Assembly: GCA_018644665.1 (NCBI GenBank)
Contig: JABGQA010000103.1
Location: 1-64,000 of the forward strand
DNA length: 64,000 nt
DNA from: Candidatus Poribacteria bacterium
Lineage (GTDB): Bacteria > Poribacteria > WGA-4E > GCA-2687025
Reading direction: 5' to 3'
Shown: positions 1 to 8,204 of the stretch, piece after piece
Position numbering within the stretch: position 1 is the stretch's first letter
How the letters are laid out: each line of letters begins with the position of its first letter
Notes under the pieces: model-generated
Database searches by the model: none
What the model was told of the DNA's origin: nothing
What the model saw: the letters and a program-made list of their open reading frames with translations, nothing else
Position numbers and translations under genes: made by a program

Positions 1-49
1 CATCCTCGGTCAACCATTCATGCCAGCACCAGCGTCACCGGCTGAGTAG

Positions 50-595
50 TCACGGCCACGGAAGGGAATCCGTGCCCTGCCCATCGTCGATGAGACGGCC
101 GATGACGAGAAGGTCGCCGCCCGGCGCGACGAACTCCGCGATGCGCCGGAGCGCGTCACCACGCAGTTCGCGCGGGAACGCCTGCAGTGTGTAGACCTCC
201 AGCACGAAGTCGAAGCGTCGTGCCCAGCGGCCGGGTGGGTCGAAGAGGTCAGCCAACTCGTACGCGACCGGGGAGTCCGGGAAGCGCCCGGCGCACCACT
301 CGATCGCCGTGGGCGCGATGTCGAACGCAGTGACATCGAAGCCCATGCCGGCCAGGTACTCGGCGTCGTCGCCTAGGCCGCACCCTATCTGTAGCGCGGT
401 CTTCCCCGATCCGTCGAATCCGCGCCGGTCGCGCCATTCGACGAAGTTCGGGTTGGGACCCATGTCGCCCCAAGGGATGAGGCTCGTGTCATCGCCCGCG
501 GCCGTGTAGAGGCGCTCGAACCAGCCGAGCGGGTCGCCGCGCTGGACGTGCTCGGCGGCGAGCCGGCGAGCAAGCCTGCGGTCCTTCTTCTGCAT
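50..595 (-). CDS. class I SAM-dependent methyltransferase (thiopurine methyltransferase-like), possibly truncated
   Basis: A 181-residue protein with the class I methyltransferase motif I (ALQIGCGLGDDAEYLA) followed by an acidic FDIAP strand, so it should bind S-adenosylmethionine and methylate a small molecule that I cannot name. I chose the ATG at 595, which has a GAGGA-type ribosome site about 10 bases upstream, over the TTG at 601. The protein stops right after SLPWP. In relatives I know, PWP is followed by an L(T/S)xxEL segment and a further 25-40 residues, so the C-terminus looks lost. Neither other frame downstream supplies a convincing tail. It follows queF by about 30 bases on the same strand. 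Confidence 0.75.
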   Translation of the reverse strand: MQKKDRRLARRLAAEHVQRGDPLGWFERLYTAAGDDTSLIPWGDMGPNPNFVEWRDRRGFDGSGKTALQIGCGLGDDAEYLAGMGFDVTAFDIAPTAIEWCAGRFPDSPVAYELADLFDPPGRWARRFDFVLEVYTLQAFPRELRGDALRRIAEFVAPGGDLLVIGRLIDDGQGTDSLPWP

Positions 596-625
596 GACCA
601 AGGAATCCTCTGGCGGCGTGCGGGG

Positions 626-1033
626 TCAGTCGGCCGAGGGGGATGGGTGTTCCGCGCGACAGACGGTGTGGATGCCGCCGCGGATGTTGTAGTCCGTCTC
701 GACTACGAGCCGCTTCGGCTGCAGAGCTGCGACGAGGTCGCGCAGGATCCGATCCGTCGCGTGCTCCTGGTAGATCCCCACGTTGCGGTACGACACGAGG
801 TAGTACTTGAGCGACTTCAGCTCGACGCACCGGCCATCGGGGGTGTACGTGATGGTAAGCCGCGCGATGTCCGGCAACCCGGAGAACGGGCAGACAGCGC
901 TGAATTCGTCGGTCTCGCAGCGGATCTCCTGCTCGACCCCGTCGTATGGGAACGTGTCCAGCAGGTCGGCACGAACCGCCTCCGGGCCGTCGAACGGGAG
1001 CTGCAGTCCTTCCGCCTCGGGCATGCCGTGCAC
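626..1033 (-). CDS. queF: NADPH-dependent 7-cyano-7-deazaguanine reductase (preQ0 reductase)
   Basis: Type I (short, 135-residue) QueF, which reduces preQ0 to preQ1 in the cytoplasm during queuosine synthesis. The nucleophilic cysteine is Cys48 in VCPFSG and the general acid is Asp55, with the same spacing of seven as in characterised enzymes. The NADPH-binding QueF motif ELKSLKYYL is at residues 71-79. The start is either GTG at 1033 or ATG at 1024; a GGGAGG site precedes both. It lies 7 bases after the stop of the laminin-G-like gene, so the two are probably co-transcribed. No other queuosine gene is in the window. Confidence 0.95.
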   Translation of the reverse strand: MHGMPEAEGLQLPFDGPEAVRADLLDTFPYDGVEQEIRCETDEFSAVCPFSGLPDIARLTITYTPDGRCVELKSLKYYLVSYRNVGIYQEHATDRILRDLVAALQPKRLVVETDYNIRGGIHTVCRAEHPSPSAD

Positions 1034-1040
1034 CGCCTCC

Positions 1041-1799
1041 CTAACGCCGCTTCACGCGCGCCCATGTCGTCGCGAGCCGTTCCTCCGCCGACACGGCCCG
1101 CGGCGCCCCGCGGCCTCCAGTCGGCACGCTCACGCCTCTGATCTCGAAGTCGTCGAACTCGGCCTCGGCGTCCGACACAACCAACCCCGCGATGCCCGAA
1201 CCGAACGGCCCCGTCGATGTGATCGCCATGACTGGCCCGCCGTCGATGCGAAACGAGATCGACTCCGTCGCCCCTGCGGTGCGTACGCTCGCCTCCAACT
1301 CGTACCACACGTCCTCCTCAACCGGGAACGGAAACGGGATCGCCTGCCATAGTGCGTCGGTGCCACGCACGATCAGCGCTTCGGCCGTCTGGAGCTGCAG
1401 CATGCACAGGTAGCGTTCGCCGTCGAATTCGTGATCGTACAGAGCAATGCCAATGCGCGATTCGTCGTCATCGCCCTGATGGCCCGTAAGGCGGGCCCGC
1501 ACACGCACGGTGTAATCGGACCAATCCTGCGGCCGAGAGTTGGTGGGCTTCAGGAGCAGGAGGCTGAAGAAGTCCGGCTCGTATATCTCGCCCGCGACGA
1601 CGCCGTCTTTCGGCTTCCAGCTCTCGATGTCCCGGTCGAGGTTGAATATCTCCCAGTCGGGCAGCGCGGCCAGCGAGAAGTCGTCGTGCCACACACCGGC
1701 GCCGGCCGATGTCGCGACGGTCAGAGCTAGGACGATGCTCACCGCCACCACGGCAGGGCGAACGCCCCGTCCGGTGTGTGCCGCGTCGGTTTCGACCAC
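1041..1799 (-). CDS. exported laminin-G/3-keto-disaccharide-hydrolase-like beta-sandwich protein
   Basis: A 252-residue protein with an N-terminal hydrophobic segment ([18 protein letters not shown]) that looks like a cleavable signal peptide or anchor, then a beta-rich domain of the concanavalin-like fold. The pattern [19 protein letters not shown] and WYELEASVR, ending FDDFEIRG, is typical of LamG/DUF1080-type carbohydrate-binding domains. I chose GTG at 1799 because GGAGGGGG lies just upstream; an ATG at 1847 also opens the frame. It probably binds glycans at the cell surface. No catalytic residues can be assigned. Confidence 0.65.
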   Translation of the reverse strand: MVETDAAHTGRGVRPAVVAVSIVLALTVATSAGAGVWHDDFSLAALPDWEIFNLDRDIESWKPKDGVVAGEIYEPDFFSLLLLKPTNSRPQDWSDYTVRVRARLTGHQGDDDESRIGIALYDHEFDGERYLCMLQLQTAEALIVRGTDALWQAIPFPFPVEEDVWYELEASVRTAGATESISFRIDGGPVMAITSTGPFGSGIAGLVVSDAEAEFDDFEIRGVSVPTGGRGAPRAVSAEERLATTWARVKRR

Positions 1800-1917
1800 G
1801 CTCCCCCTCCGCGATCTCGAGTCATCTAAACTAGGCAATACCGACATCCGTACGCGCCAGCCCTGCGCCCGAGAACCGATAGCCCGCCCGCAGCTCAGAG
1901 CCTAATTGCGCGCCCAT

Positions 1918-1931
1918 TTTTCCGATAACGT
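1918..1931 (-). promoter_or_regulatory. TTATCGGA-type intergenic motif, copy 1
   Basis: Read on the minus strand this is ACGTTATCGGAAAA, in the gap upstream of the laminin-G-like gene and in its sense direction. A second copy is about 70 bases further upstream. Similar motifs occur between genes at 7087, 20621 and 25807. The function is unknown; an operator or part of a promoter is possible. Confidence 0.3.
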
Positions 1932-1991
1932 ATTCGCCGTCAGACTTCGCGCGGCACCGACCCGAATGCCTGGCAAGTGATCCGACCGGCC

Positions 1992-2001
1992 TTCCGATAA
2001 T
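1992..2001 (-). promoter_or_regulatory. TTATCGGA-type intergenic motif, copy 2
   Basis: The minus strand reads ATTATCGGAA. It is in the same gap between genes and the same orientation as the copy at 1918-1931. Confidence 0.3.
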
Positions 2002-2073
2002 AGGCATTATGTAATACTCTCGGCAACCCTCTGCCACGACCGTGAAGAGCCTACGCAACACACGCCAACGCAG

Positions 2074-2868
2074 TCAAGAAGCGGGTTCCCGCCCTCCAGA
2101 GGGGGCCACGACCACCGAGACCATCCTACCCGTGCCTTCGCCGTCGCGACGGTACGAGTAGAACCGGTCAGAGTCACAACTCGTGCACGTCTCCTCGACC
2201 CGTATGTTGGGTGCGCCCACTCCGGCGTCGGTTAGGATGCGCGATGCGGTTCGCCAGAGATCCAACTGCCGACCGGCCGCGACGTCCCCGCCGAGTCGGG
2301 CGCGGAACGTGTCCGCGATCTCGGAACTCACCTCGTAGCAGCACGGGCCAATCGACGGCCCGACAACTGCGCGGCACTCGGCCACGTCGACGTCTGCTTC
2401 GTCGCGCATCGCGGTCAGCGCTTTCGAGATGATGCCGTTGTACATGCCCACGCGTCCGGCGTGGACAGCGGCGACGACCCCGTCGCGCCCCGACCAAAGC
2501 AACACGGGCACGCAGTCCGCGATCATCACGCCGACGGCAACGCCCGGAGTACCCGTGACCAGCGCGTCTACGCGCGGCCCCTGGGCCGATGGGTCGAGGG
2601 CGCCGCCGCCTGCCGTCACCATGGCGATCGCTGTCGAGTGTGTCTGATCGCAGAGCGCCAGCCGCTCGGCGTCCATGCCATGGGTGGCCAGCAACCGCGA
2701 CCGGTTCTCGGTGACGGCCGCGTCATCGTCGCCAACGCCCCGCCCGACGTTCAGAGACGCGTACGCGCCGACGCCGACGCCGCCCCGCCGTGTGCTCGTG
2801 AACGCCAACGGCCCGTCGCCATCCGCGACGCCCGGCCAAGCGTGCCGTACGAAGCCGGCATCACTCAT
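2074..2868 (-). CDS. pgeF: YfiH/laccase-domain purine nucleoside phosphorylase (peptidoglycan editing factor family)
   Basis: A 264-residue YfiH/YlmD family protein. Characterised members act as purine nucleoside phosphorylase/adenosine deaminase, and the E. coli member affects peptidoglycan fidelity. The His-Cys-His zinc/catalytic set is visible: His77 (QTHS), Cys119 (ADCVP) and His136 (AVHAG). The usual HAGWRG reads HAGRVG here, an unusual change beside the third ligand. IGPCCYEVS and the C-terminal DRFYSYRRDG are conserved. The gene overlaps the upstream amidase gene by 8 bases, so the two are translationally coupled, which fits a cell-wall link. Confidence 0.92.
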   Translation of the reverse strand: MSDAGFVRHAWPGVADGDGPLAFTSTRRGGVGVGAYASLNVGRGVGDDDAAVTENRSRLLATHGMDAERLALCDQTHSTAIAMVTAGGGALDPSAQGPRVDALVTGTPGVAVGVMIADCVPVLLWSGRDGVVAAVHAGRVGMYNGIISKALTAMRDEADVDVAECRAVVGPSIGPCCYEVSSEIADTFRARLGGDVAAGRQLDLWRTASRILTDAGVGAPNIRVEETCTSCDSDRFYSYRRDGEGTGRMVSVVVAPSGGREPAS

Positions 2869-3676
2869 CGTGCCCAGCGGCCTCCTGCCATGCGTCGAGG
2901 TCGTTAGCCCCGAAGGCGAGGACCGCTACGCCAATCGCCTGCGCCAACGCGCGCTGACCCGCGACCGTCGCGAGGCGCGCCTGCTCATCGCGATTCGTGA
3001 GAAAACCCAACTCCACCAGAACCGACGGCATCGCACTAAAGAAGAGGACATAGAACGGCCCGCCCCGGACGTCCCGGTCCGCGACGTGGGCGCCCGCGAC
3101 GAGTTCGTCCTGAACGCGCACCGCGAATTGCTCTGTCAGGTCGGCAATCGCGCGTTTTCGCATGTCCGCGAATATAAAGTCGAGGCTGAAATCCTGCCCC
3201 AGATTCTCGCGGGCGGCTACCCTCGCCGCGCGGCGGTCGGTTGCCGTGGTGTTGTAGACATAGGTCTCGGCGCCGACCGCGTGGATGTTCGCAGCGGCGT
3301 TGCAGTGGATGCTCACGAACACGCTTGGCTGCCGGCCGGCCTCGTTGCCGACGTAGTCGTTCGCCAGCTCGGTCCGCTCGTCCAACGTCAGGTACATGTC
3401 CGTGTCGCGCGTCATGACAACGGGGATGTCGCTCTCGCCTTCCACGTAGTCTCGGAGCAGGAGCGCCACGGCCAGGTTCACGTCCTTCTCCCGCACGCCC
3501 CAGCGGTTCACGGCGCCCGGGTCCTTGCCCCCGTGCCCGGCGTCGATGATGACCGTACCCAGCGAGGCGTGCTGCGCCGCGGTCTCGGGGTCTTGCGCGA
3601 GACAGTCACGCGGAGCGAGGCATACGAGCAGGAGCGCGGCAACGTGGCAGTGGGTCAGGCGCATGGCGTCGCGCAT
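2861..3676 (-). CDS. N-acetylmuramoyl-L-alanine amidase (Amidase_3), exported
   Basis: A 271-residue zinc amidase that cleaves the bond between MurNAc and L-Ala in peptidoglycan. A signal peptide (HVAALLLVCLAP region) is followed by the Amidase_3 fold: zinc ligands His48 in DAGHGGKDPGA and Glu63 in VREKDVNL, the third ligand in FVSIHCNAA, and the catalytic Glu in PSVLVELGFLTN. The exported enzyme should act in the periplasm. It follows the aminotransferase stop by 3 bases and overlaps pgeF by 8 bases. A second in-frame ATG four codons in is an alternative start. Confidence 0.93.
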   Translation of the reverse strand: MRDAMRLTHCHVAALLLVCLAPRDCLAQDPETAAQHASLGTVIIDAGHGGKDPGAVNRWGVREKDVNLAVALLLRDYVEGESDIPVVMTRDTDMYLTLDERTELANDYVGNEAGRQPSVFVSIHCNAAANIHAVGAETYVYNTTATDRRAARVAARENLGQDFSLDFIFADMRKRAIADLTEQFAVRVQDELVAGAHVADRDVRGGPFYVLFFSAMPSVLVELGFLTNRDEQARLATVAGQRALAQAIGVAVLAFGANDLDAWQEAAGHDE

Positions 3677-3679
3677 CCG

Positions 3680-4855
3680 TTACGGGTCAAGGACACGCTT
3701 CATCTGCCTGACGGCCTGGCGGATCCGGTTCTCATTCTCCACGAGCGCGATTCGCACGAAGCCTTCGCCGTGGGCGCCGAAGCCCACGCCAGGCGACACG
3801 CACACGTCGGCCTCTTCGAGCATCTTCGTGGCGAACGCCATCGAGCCCGCCTCGCGGTGCGCCTCCGGGATCGGGGCCCACGCGAAGATCGTCGCCTTCG
3901 GCGACGGAATCTCCCAGCCGATGCGCGCCATGCTCTCGACGAGGACGTCTCGACGGGTCCGGTACGTGTTCACCGTCTCCTTGAGTATGTGCTCCTCCGT
4001 CCTCAAGGCCATGATCGCCGCGATCTGCACGGGCGCGAAGATGCCGTAGTCGTAGTAGCTCTTGATGCGCGAGAGGGCCGACAGGATGTCCCGGTTGCCC
4101 ACAGCAAACCCGATCCGCCAACCCGCCATGCTGTGGGACTTCGACAGCGAGTAGAACTCGACCGCGATCTCTTTGGCGCCCTCTACCTGCAATATGCTGG
4201 GGGCGGCATACCCGTCGTACGCGAGGTCCGCGTACGCGAGATCGTGGACGACCAGGATGTTGTGCCGCCGCGCGTAGTGGACGACCTCCTCGAAGAATGC
4301 GAGGTCCACCACGGCGCCCGTGGGGTTGTGCGGGAAGCTCAAGACGAGCAGCTTCGGCTTGGGGTAGATGTCCTGGACGATCTTCGCGAGGCTCGGTACG
4401 AAGTCGTTTTCTTCGCGCAACGGCACGCTGATGACGCTGCCACCCGCCGTGACGATGCTGTACATGTGGATCGGATACGTCGGGTCCGGGATGATCGCGA
4501 CATCGCCCTCGTCGATGATCCCCAGCGCGAGGAGGCACAGTCCCTCCTTCGTCCCGATTACCGCGACCGCTTCGTGCTCGGGGTCGAGGTCCACGCCGAA
4601 GCGACGCTCGTAGTGCCAGGCGATCTCGCGTCGGAGGTTGTACACGCCCTTGGACTGCGAGTAGCGGTGGTTCCGCACGTCCTGCGCTGCCTCGCACAGC
4701 TTGTCGATGACGGGTTGGGGCGTGCGCAGGTCCGGGTTACCCATCCCCAGGTCGATGACGTCGGCCCCTTCGCGGCGACGCTCCAACGTGCGGGAACGCA
4801 ACGTTCCGAGCATATAGGTGGGCAGCCGCCGTAGCCGCTTCGACGCTACATCCAT
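3680..4855 (-). CDS. class I/II PLP aminotransferase (alanine/aspartate aminotransferase-like)
   Basis: A 391-residue fold-type I aminotransferase closest in motifs to AlaC-like glutamate-pyruvate aminotransferases and LL-DAP aminotransferase relatives. Visible motifs are DLGMGNPD near the N-terminus, PHNPTGAV, the PLP-binding lysine in SLSKSHSMAGWRIGF, and the C-terminal arginine in GFVRIALVEN, which binds the substrate carboxylate. It should transfer an amino group to a 2-oxo acid in the cytosol; exact substrates are uncertain. It heads a tight run with the amidase and pgeF genes. Confidence 0.85.
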   Translation of the reverse strand: MDVASKRLRRLPTYMLGTLRSRTLERRREGADVIDLGMGNPDLRTPQPVIDKLCEAAQDVRNHRYSQSKGVYNLRREIAWHYERRFGVDLDPEHEAVAVIGTKEGLCLLALGIIDEGDVAIIPDPTYPIHMYSIVTAGGSVISVPLREENDFVPSLAKIVQDIYPKPKLLVLSFPHNPTGAVVDLAFFEEVVHYARRHNILVVHDLAYADLAYDGYAAPSILQVEGAKEIAVEFYSLSKSHSMAGWRIGFAVGNRDILSALSRIKSYYDYGIFAPVQIAAIMALRTEEHILKETVNTYRTRRDVLVESMARIGWEIPSPKATIFAWAPIPEAHREAGSMAFATKMLEEADVCVSPGVGFGAHGEGFVRIALVENENRIRQAVRQMKRVLDP

Positions 4856-4874
4856 CTCCTACCGCCATTTCCGT

Positions 4875-5720
4875 CTATGCCGCGCCAGCTTCGTCCGGTA
4901 GCAGCAGTATCGGTATGCCATCTCGAATCTCGAAGGAGAGCCCGTCAGCCTCGCAGTGCGCGGCGCCCGACTCCCACCGGAGCGATCCCTTGCAGCGAGG
5001 ACAGGCCGCCACATCGCGCAGGTCGACCCGACGCCTCGCCGAGCGGGCGCCTCGCGTGAGCAACCCCTTGGAGCCCGCGCGCCACGAGTCCGGCATGCGC
5101 GTCCAGATCGCCGACTTCACCCTCGACATCGGGCCCGGCCGGGCCCCGCCCTGCAACATCGCCGTCGCCACAGCTTCATCGTCTAGGTCGAACGGCGCGT
5201 CGCCGGTGTCGCGTACCTCGTAGTCGATCTTCGTGCGCCACTCGTGCTGTACGAGGAAGACGTGATGGTACCGTCTGTGAAGCGCCATGAAGTCGGCGTC
5301 GGTCGCGCCCATCTCGTGGAACAGCCGGCCGAACGGCCCGCGCTCCGTCTTCCTTCTCAGAACGAGCCTGCCGTCGATTCGGTTCACGAGCCAGCGGTGG
5401 TATTCCCACCCGTAGAGCCATTCGCCCACTTCCGACGGCGTCTCGATGTAGCCCGCCGTTGCGACCCGCTGCAGTTCGGCGATGAACCGTTCGACATCCT
5501 GCGCGTGTTCCAGAACGTGCGTACAGATGACGTAGTCGAACGCTCCGTCGCGGAAGGGCAACGCCTCGGCGTCCCCTACTACAAACGGGCGGTCGGCGAC
5601 GATGGCTCCACCGCGTTCGGTGTCGTCCAGGAGGTACTTGTCGCACAGGACATCCGCGCGGACCTTCGGATTGTGCCCGCTGCCGATCTCGAGCACGAGG
5701 TCGTTGGGAGCGATGTTCAC
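4875..5720 (-). CDS. class I methyltransferase with C-terminal Trm112-like zinc domain
   Basis: A 281-residue protein. The N-terminal Methyltransf_11-type domain carries motif I (VLEIGSGHNPKV) and ALPFRDGAFDYVICTHVLEH. The C-terminal 40 residues form a Trm112-like zinc ribbon (ACPRCKG followed by a Cys about 14 residues later, then GIPILLLPDE). Such fusions occur in methyltransferases near glycan or lipid genes, but the substrate is unknown. The start is GTG at 5720 with a GAGGA site upstream. It ends 19 bases before the aminotransferase gene. Confidence 0.8.
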   Translation of the reverse strand: MNIAPNDLVLEIGSGHNPKVRADVLCDKYLLDDTERGGAIVADRPFVVGDAEALPFRDGAFDYVICTHVLEHAQDVERFIAELQRVATAGYIETPSEVGEWLYGWEYHRWLVNRIDGRLVLRRKTERGPFGRLFHEMGATDADFMALHRRYHHVFLVQHEWRTKIDYEVRDTGDAPFDLDDEAVATAMLQGGARPGPMSRVKSAIWTRMPDSWRAGSKGLLTRGARSARRRVDLRDVAACPRCKGSLRWESGAAHCEADGLSFEIRDGIPILLLPDEAGAA

Positions 5721-5793
5721 GGCGTGTCCTCAGCAGGCGGGATTGACTACGATGGTACCGCCCGCCTGCGGCCGATTCAAACTCCCGTCGCGG

Positions 5794-7011
5794 TCAGACT
5801 GCGACCACGCGCTCATCGCGTATGTGCGTCTTGACGCCGTCGAACGCGTTCTCGTCGCACGTGATCTCGCTGACGTCGCCGCGGATGCGGATACCGCACT
5901 CCATGCGCCCGTCCACGCCTTCGAAGCGGTTGCGCACCACCGCCACCCCACGCACGCGCGAGTCCACGTTGACGCCGATCGGCGCTCCCGAGATGACGTT
6001 CTCCTCGACGACGTTCCGGTGCGGGCCGCGCGCTGGCGGGTCCTCCGGGCGGAAGTAGATGCCCGTCTTGCCGCAGTCGCGAATGGTGTTCCGCCGCATC
6101 ACGTTGTCGGTGTCGCGATGGCCGATACTCATGCCGTGCGAGCCAATCCGAGCGATGTCGTTCTCCTCGGCGACGCCGTAGCGCACGCCCCAGCACCAGA
6201 AGAGACCTATGTTGCAGTCGCGCACCGTGTTGCGACGCATGACCGGGCGCTGCGATCCGCTCCCCGGGTGCAGCCCGAGGTTCGCATGACCCTCGCTGAC
6301 GCAGTCCTCGACGGTCACGTCGTCACACACCTGCCAGGAGATGCCGTCGCCGTTGTTGTTGACCCCGCGCACCCCAGCCACGCGCACCCGCTGGCAGTCT
6401 TGGAGGAACACGCAGCCGGCGTAATTGCCGTCGAGCAGAGCGTTCTCCGCTCGGTTCCCGTCCAGAGTCAGGTCCTCGATCGCGATGTCCCGCTCCCAAT
6501 TGGCCGTGAGAAGCGGATGCAGCGTCGAGGCGGTGGGCTCGTGCGTCGTCCAGAAGTTGTGCCGCGCTTGGTTGTGCGGCGTCCGCGTGAGGCGGATACG
6601 ACGCCCATCAACCGCCGCCACGGTGAACTTCATCACCGACCGGCCCTGCCCGTGCGCGTGCTTCGCCTGCAACGCCACGCCGACGCCCACGTCGAACCCA
6701 CTGGGGTCGTCAACGGTGATGTGCCCGTCGTACCAGTCCATGTCCTCGGTAAGACGAGTCGTCACCGAGGCCGCCTTGCGCAGGACCGTCGTGGGTCCCT
6801 GGCCCACTATGCGAACGCCGCTCCGCAGATGCACGGCGTCGCGGAGAGTGTAAGTCCCGGCAGCGACCTCGACGACACCACCTCCGCGGCCGCCGACGTA
6901 GTCCACCGCCGCCTGCAACGCGAAGTGAGTCGAGCCGACGAATTCGCCGCCCTCGGGCCCTACCCGCACGCGCAGAACGTCACGCTCGACGGGCCGCCCA
7001 CTTGAATACAT
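5794..7011 (-). CDS. right-handed parallel beta-helix protein (pectate lyase-like)
   Basis: A 405-residue protein with many short repeats of the NxIxxC/NxVxDC type (for example RRNTVRDCNIG and RRNTIRDCGKTG), typical of right-handed beta-helix carbohydrate lyases, hydrolases or epimerases. The N-terminal ALQAAVDYVGGRGGG and AGTYTL segment matches the cap seen in pectate-lyase superfamily 3 proteins. No signal peptide is evident, so location is unclear. The likely substrate is a polysaccharide; catalytic residues cannot be assigned by eye. Confidence 0.8.
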   Translation of the reverse strand: MYSSGRPVERDVLRVRVGPEGGEFVGSTHFALQAAVDYVGGRGGGVVEVAAGTYTLRDAVHLRSGVRIVGQGPTTVLRKAASVTTRLTEDMDWYDGHITVDDPSGFDVGVGVALQAKHAHGQGRSVMKFTVAAVDGRRIRLTRTPHNQARHNFWTTHEPTASTLHPLLTANWERDIAIEDLTLDGNRAENALLDGNYAGCVFLQDCQRVRVAGVRGVNNNGDGISWQVCDDVTVEDCVSEGHANLGLHPGSGSQRPVMRRNTVRDCNIGLFWCWGVRYGVAEENDIARIGSHGMSIGHRDTDNVMRRNTIRDCGKTGIYFRPEDPPARGPHRNVVEENVISGAPIGVNVDSRVRGVAVVRNRFEGVDGRMECGIRIRGDVSEITCDENAFDGVKTHIRDERVVAV

Positions 7012-7086
7012 TACAGATCACTCCACTGTCGTCACCGAAGCATGGTCCGAAAGCACTCGTGTAACAGCCTGGATATTACCGCGACA

Positions 7087-7100
7087 ACGTTATCAGATAC
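7087..7100 (+). promoter_or_regulatory. TTATCGGA-type motif, degenerate copy
   Basis: ACGTTATCAGATAC differs at one central base from the copy at 20621. It overlaps the stop codon of the Nudix gene and lies upstream of the beta-helix gene in antisense orientation, so it may be coincidental. Confidence 0.15.
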
Positions 7101-7653
7101 CAGCGTCGACCTCACCAAGGACATCTGAGAACAGAAGCAACAACGCCGTAAAGCTGTACCCGTCCTTCATATCACCCCTTCGGATGAGTCCCCGCACTTC
7201 CGCAGGCGACGCCCACCGGGCCGCAGCGACCTCGTCCTCGTCGGGTGTGCCAACGAGATCGCGCGCCTTGCAGAACACGACGTGGAAGACCTGATTCGAG
7301 ATGCCAACAGATGGGTAGTACGTGTAGACGTGCCGGTGATCCGTCGACGTGTAACCCGTTTCCTCGAGCACCTCGCGCGCAGCCGCGCCCAAGATGTCAT
7401 CGTCGTCCTCAATCCTCCCTGCCGGGATTTCCCAGTGCTCGCGGTCTACGGGGTACCGGTGAATGCGTATGAGGAGGATGTCGCCGTCCGCGTTCTCGAC
7501 GACCGCCGCCACGCATTCCCGCGGGAAGTCGAGCACGTGATACTGCTCGAGGATCGTCCCGGACGGCAGTTCCACGCGGTCACGGTGCAGGCTCAGCCAA
7601 TCGCTCTCATACAGCGTGTCCCGCTTGAGCCGCTTCGGTCGTCCTGCGCTCAT
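7093..7653 (-). CDS. Nudix hydrolase (ADP-ribose pyrophosphatase-like)
   Basis: A 186-residue Nudix protein that should hydrolyse a nucleoside-diphosphate linked to a second group, most likely ADP-ribose or a related sugar nucleotide. The Nudix box is intact at its catalytic core (REVLEETGY), with Asp in place of the upstream Glu. The upstream IPAGRIE and downstream [16 protein letters not shown] resemble ADP-ribose pyrophosphatases. I chose ATG at 7653 because it overlaps the stop of the peroxidase-like gene in an ATGA junction, indicating translational coupling; an in-frame start at 7704 would add 17 unconserved residues. Confidence 0.88.
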   Translation of the reverse strand: MSAGRPKRLKRDTLYESDWLSLHRDRVELPSGTILEQYHVLDFPRECVAAVVENADGDILLIRIHRYPVDREHWEIPAGRIEDDDDILGAAAREVLEETGYTSTDHRHVYTYYPSVGISNQVFHVVFCKARDLVGTPDEDEVAAARWASPAEVRGLIRRGDMKDGYSFTALLLLFSDVLGEVDAGI

Positions 7654-8198
7654 GTGCGACCTACTCCCAGCGCGTCGGCGACACGGTTCACGTAGTTGAA
7701 CCACGCAGCGATGAGTGTCGCCTGCAATATGGCACGGTCGTCGAAGCCGTAGGCGCGCAACCCCTCGATGGTTGCTTCGGATGCCGTCGTGGCGTCGTCG
7801 GTAATCTGGCGCGCGTAGTCCAGCAGGGCCCGATCCGACTGCGATAGCTCCGCCTGTCGGTAGTCGGCCTTGAGTGCCACCACGAGATCATCGTCCAGCG
7901 TGACGTGACGCAGAAACTCCGCGTGGGCGCCGATTCAGTATTCGCACCGGTTCGCGGCGGAGACGACCGTGGCGATCATCTCCTGTTGCGCGCGCGACAG
8001 GGGCAGGTCCTCCGACATCAGTTCACCGAACGTCGCGAACGCGTGGTACATGACGGAGGGAAGCAGGCTGTGGGAGCCGACGATGCCGTCCAGGCCGAGC
8101 GGGCGGTATTCCGCGGGATAGAGGGCGGTGAGACGGGCGAGCGTGTCGACCACCGGCTCGTCGGCGTCAGCCATATCCGCGGTGCGTATCCATGCCAC
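7650..8198 (-). CDS. AhpD/CMD-family peroxidase-related protein, predicted selenoprotein (CxxU)
   Basis: Two reading frames, 8198-7938 and 7934-7650, lie in the same frame and are separated only by TGA at 7937-7935. Read through, they give one 182-residue protein matching the uncharacterised peroxidase-related (AhpD/carboxymuconolactone decarboxylase) family from end to end. The TGA falls at residue 88, exactly where the second redox cysteine belongs: Glu73, Cys85, Sec88 and His92 reproduce the AhpD layout E-x11-C-x2-C-x3-H. A SECIS-like hairpin follows at 7908-7924. The start is GTG at 8198 with GAGGAG about 10 bases upstream, just after miaA. Expected role: thiol/selenol-dependent reduction of peroxides. 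A point mutation from TGC to TGA is the alternative, but the hairpin and the lack of decay downstream argue against it. Confidence 0.8.
7908..7924 (-). promoter_or_regulatory. predicted bacterial SECIS hairpin
   Basis: On the mRNA strand this folds as seven pairs, ACGCGGA with UCUGCGU (one G-U pair), closed by a GUU loop. The first loop base G is the 18th nucleotide after the UGA. Bacterial SECIS elements recognised by SelB have an apical loop roughly 16-37 nucleotides after UGA with a G among its first two bases, so both position and loop fit. The hairpin is inside the coding region, as expected in bacteria. Confidence 0.7.
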
Positions 8199-8204
8199 GT
8201 GCTC

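Noticed and set aside
30-60. TGA readthrough at the end of the first methyltransferase
   Set aside because: Another in-frame TGA follows within five codons and no Cys is expected there.
1831-2061. 76-residue minus-strand frame in the gap before pgeF
   Set aside because: No ribosome site, no motif and no conservation visible; it reads through the motif-bearing intergenic region.
2675-4834. 719-residue open frame on the plus strand
   Set aside because: It lies opposite the amidase and aminotransferase genes, which have full domain motifs; long antisense frames are common in GC-rich DNA, and its sequence is low-complexity Arg/Val-rich.
7087-7100. Fifth copy of the TTATCGGA motif as evidence of regulation
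   Set aside because: It has a mismatch, overlaps a stop codon and is antisense to the nearest downstream gene; kept only as a weak feature.
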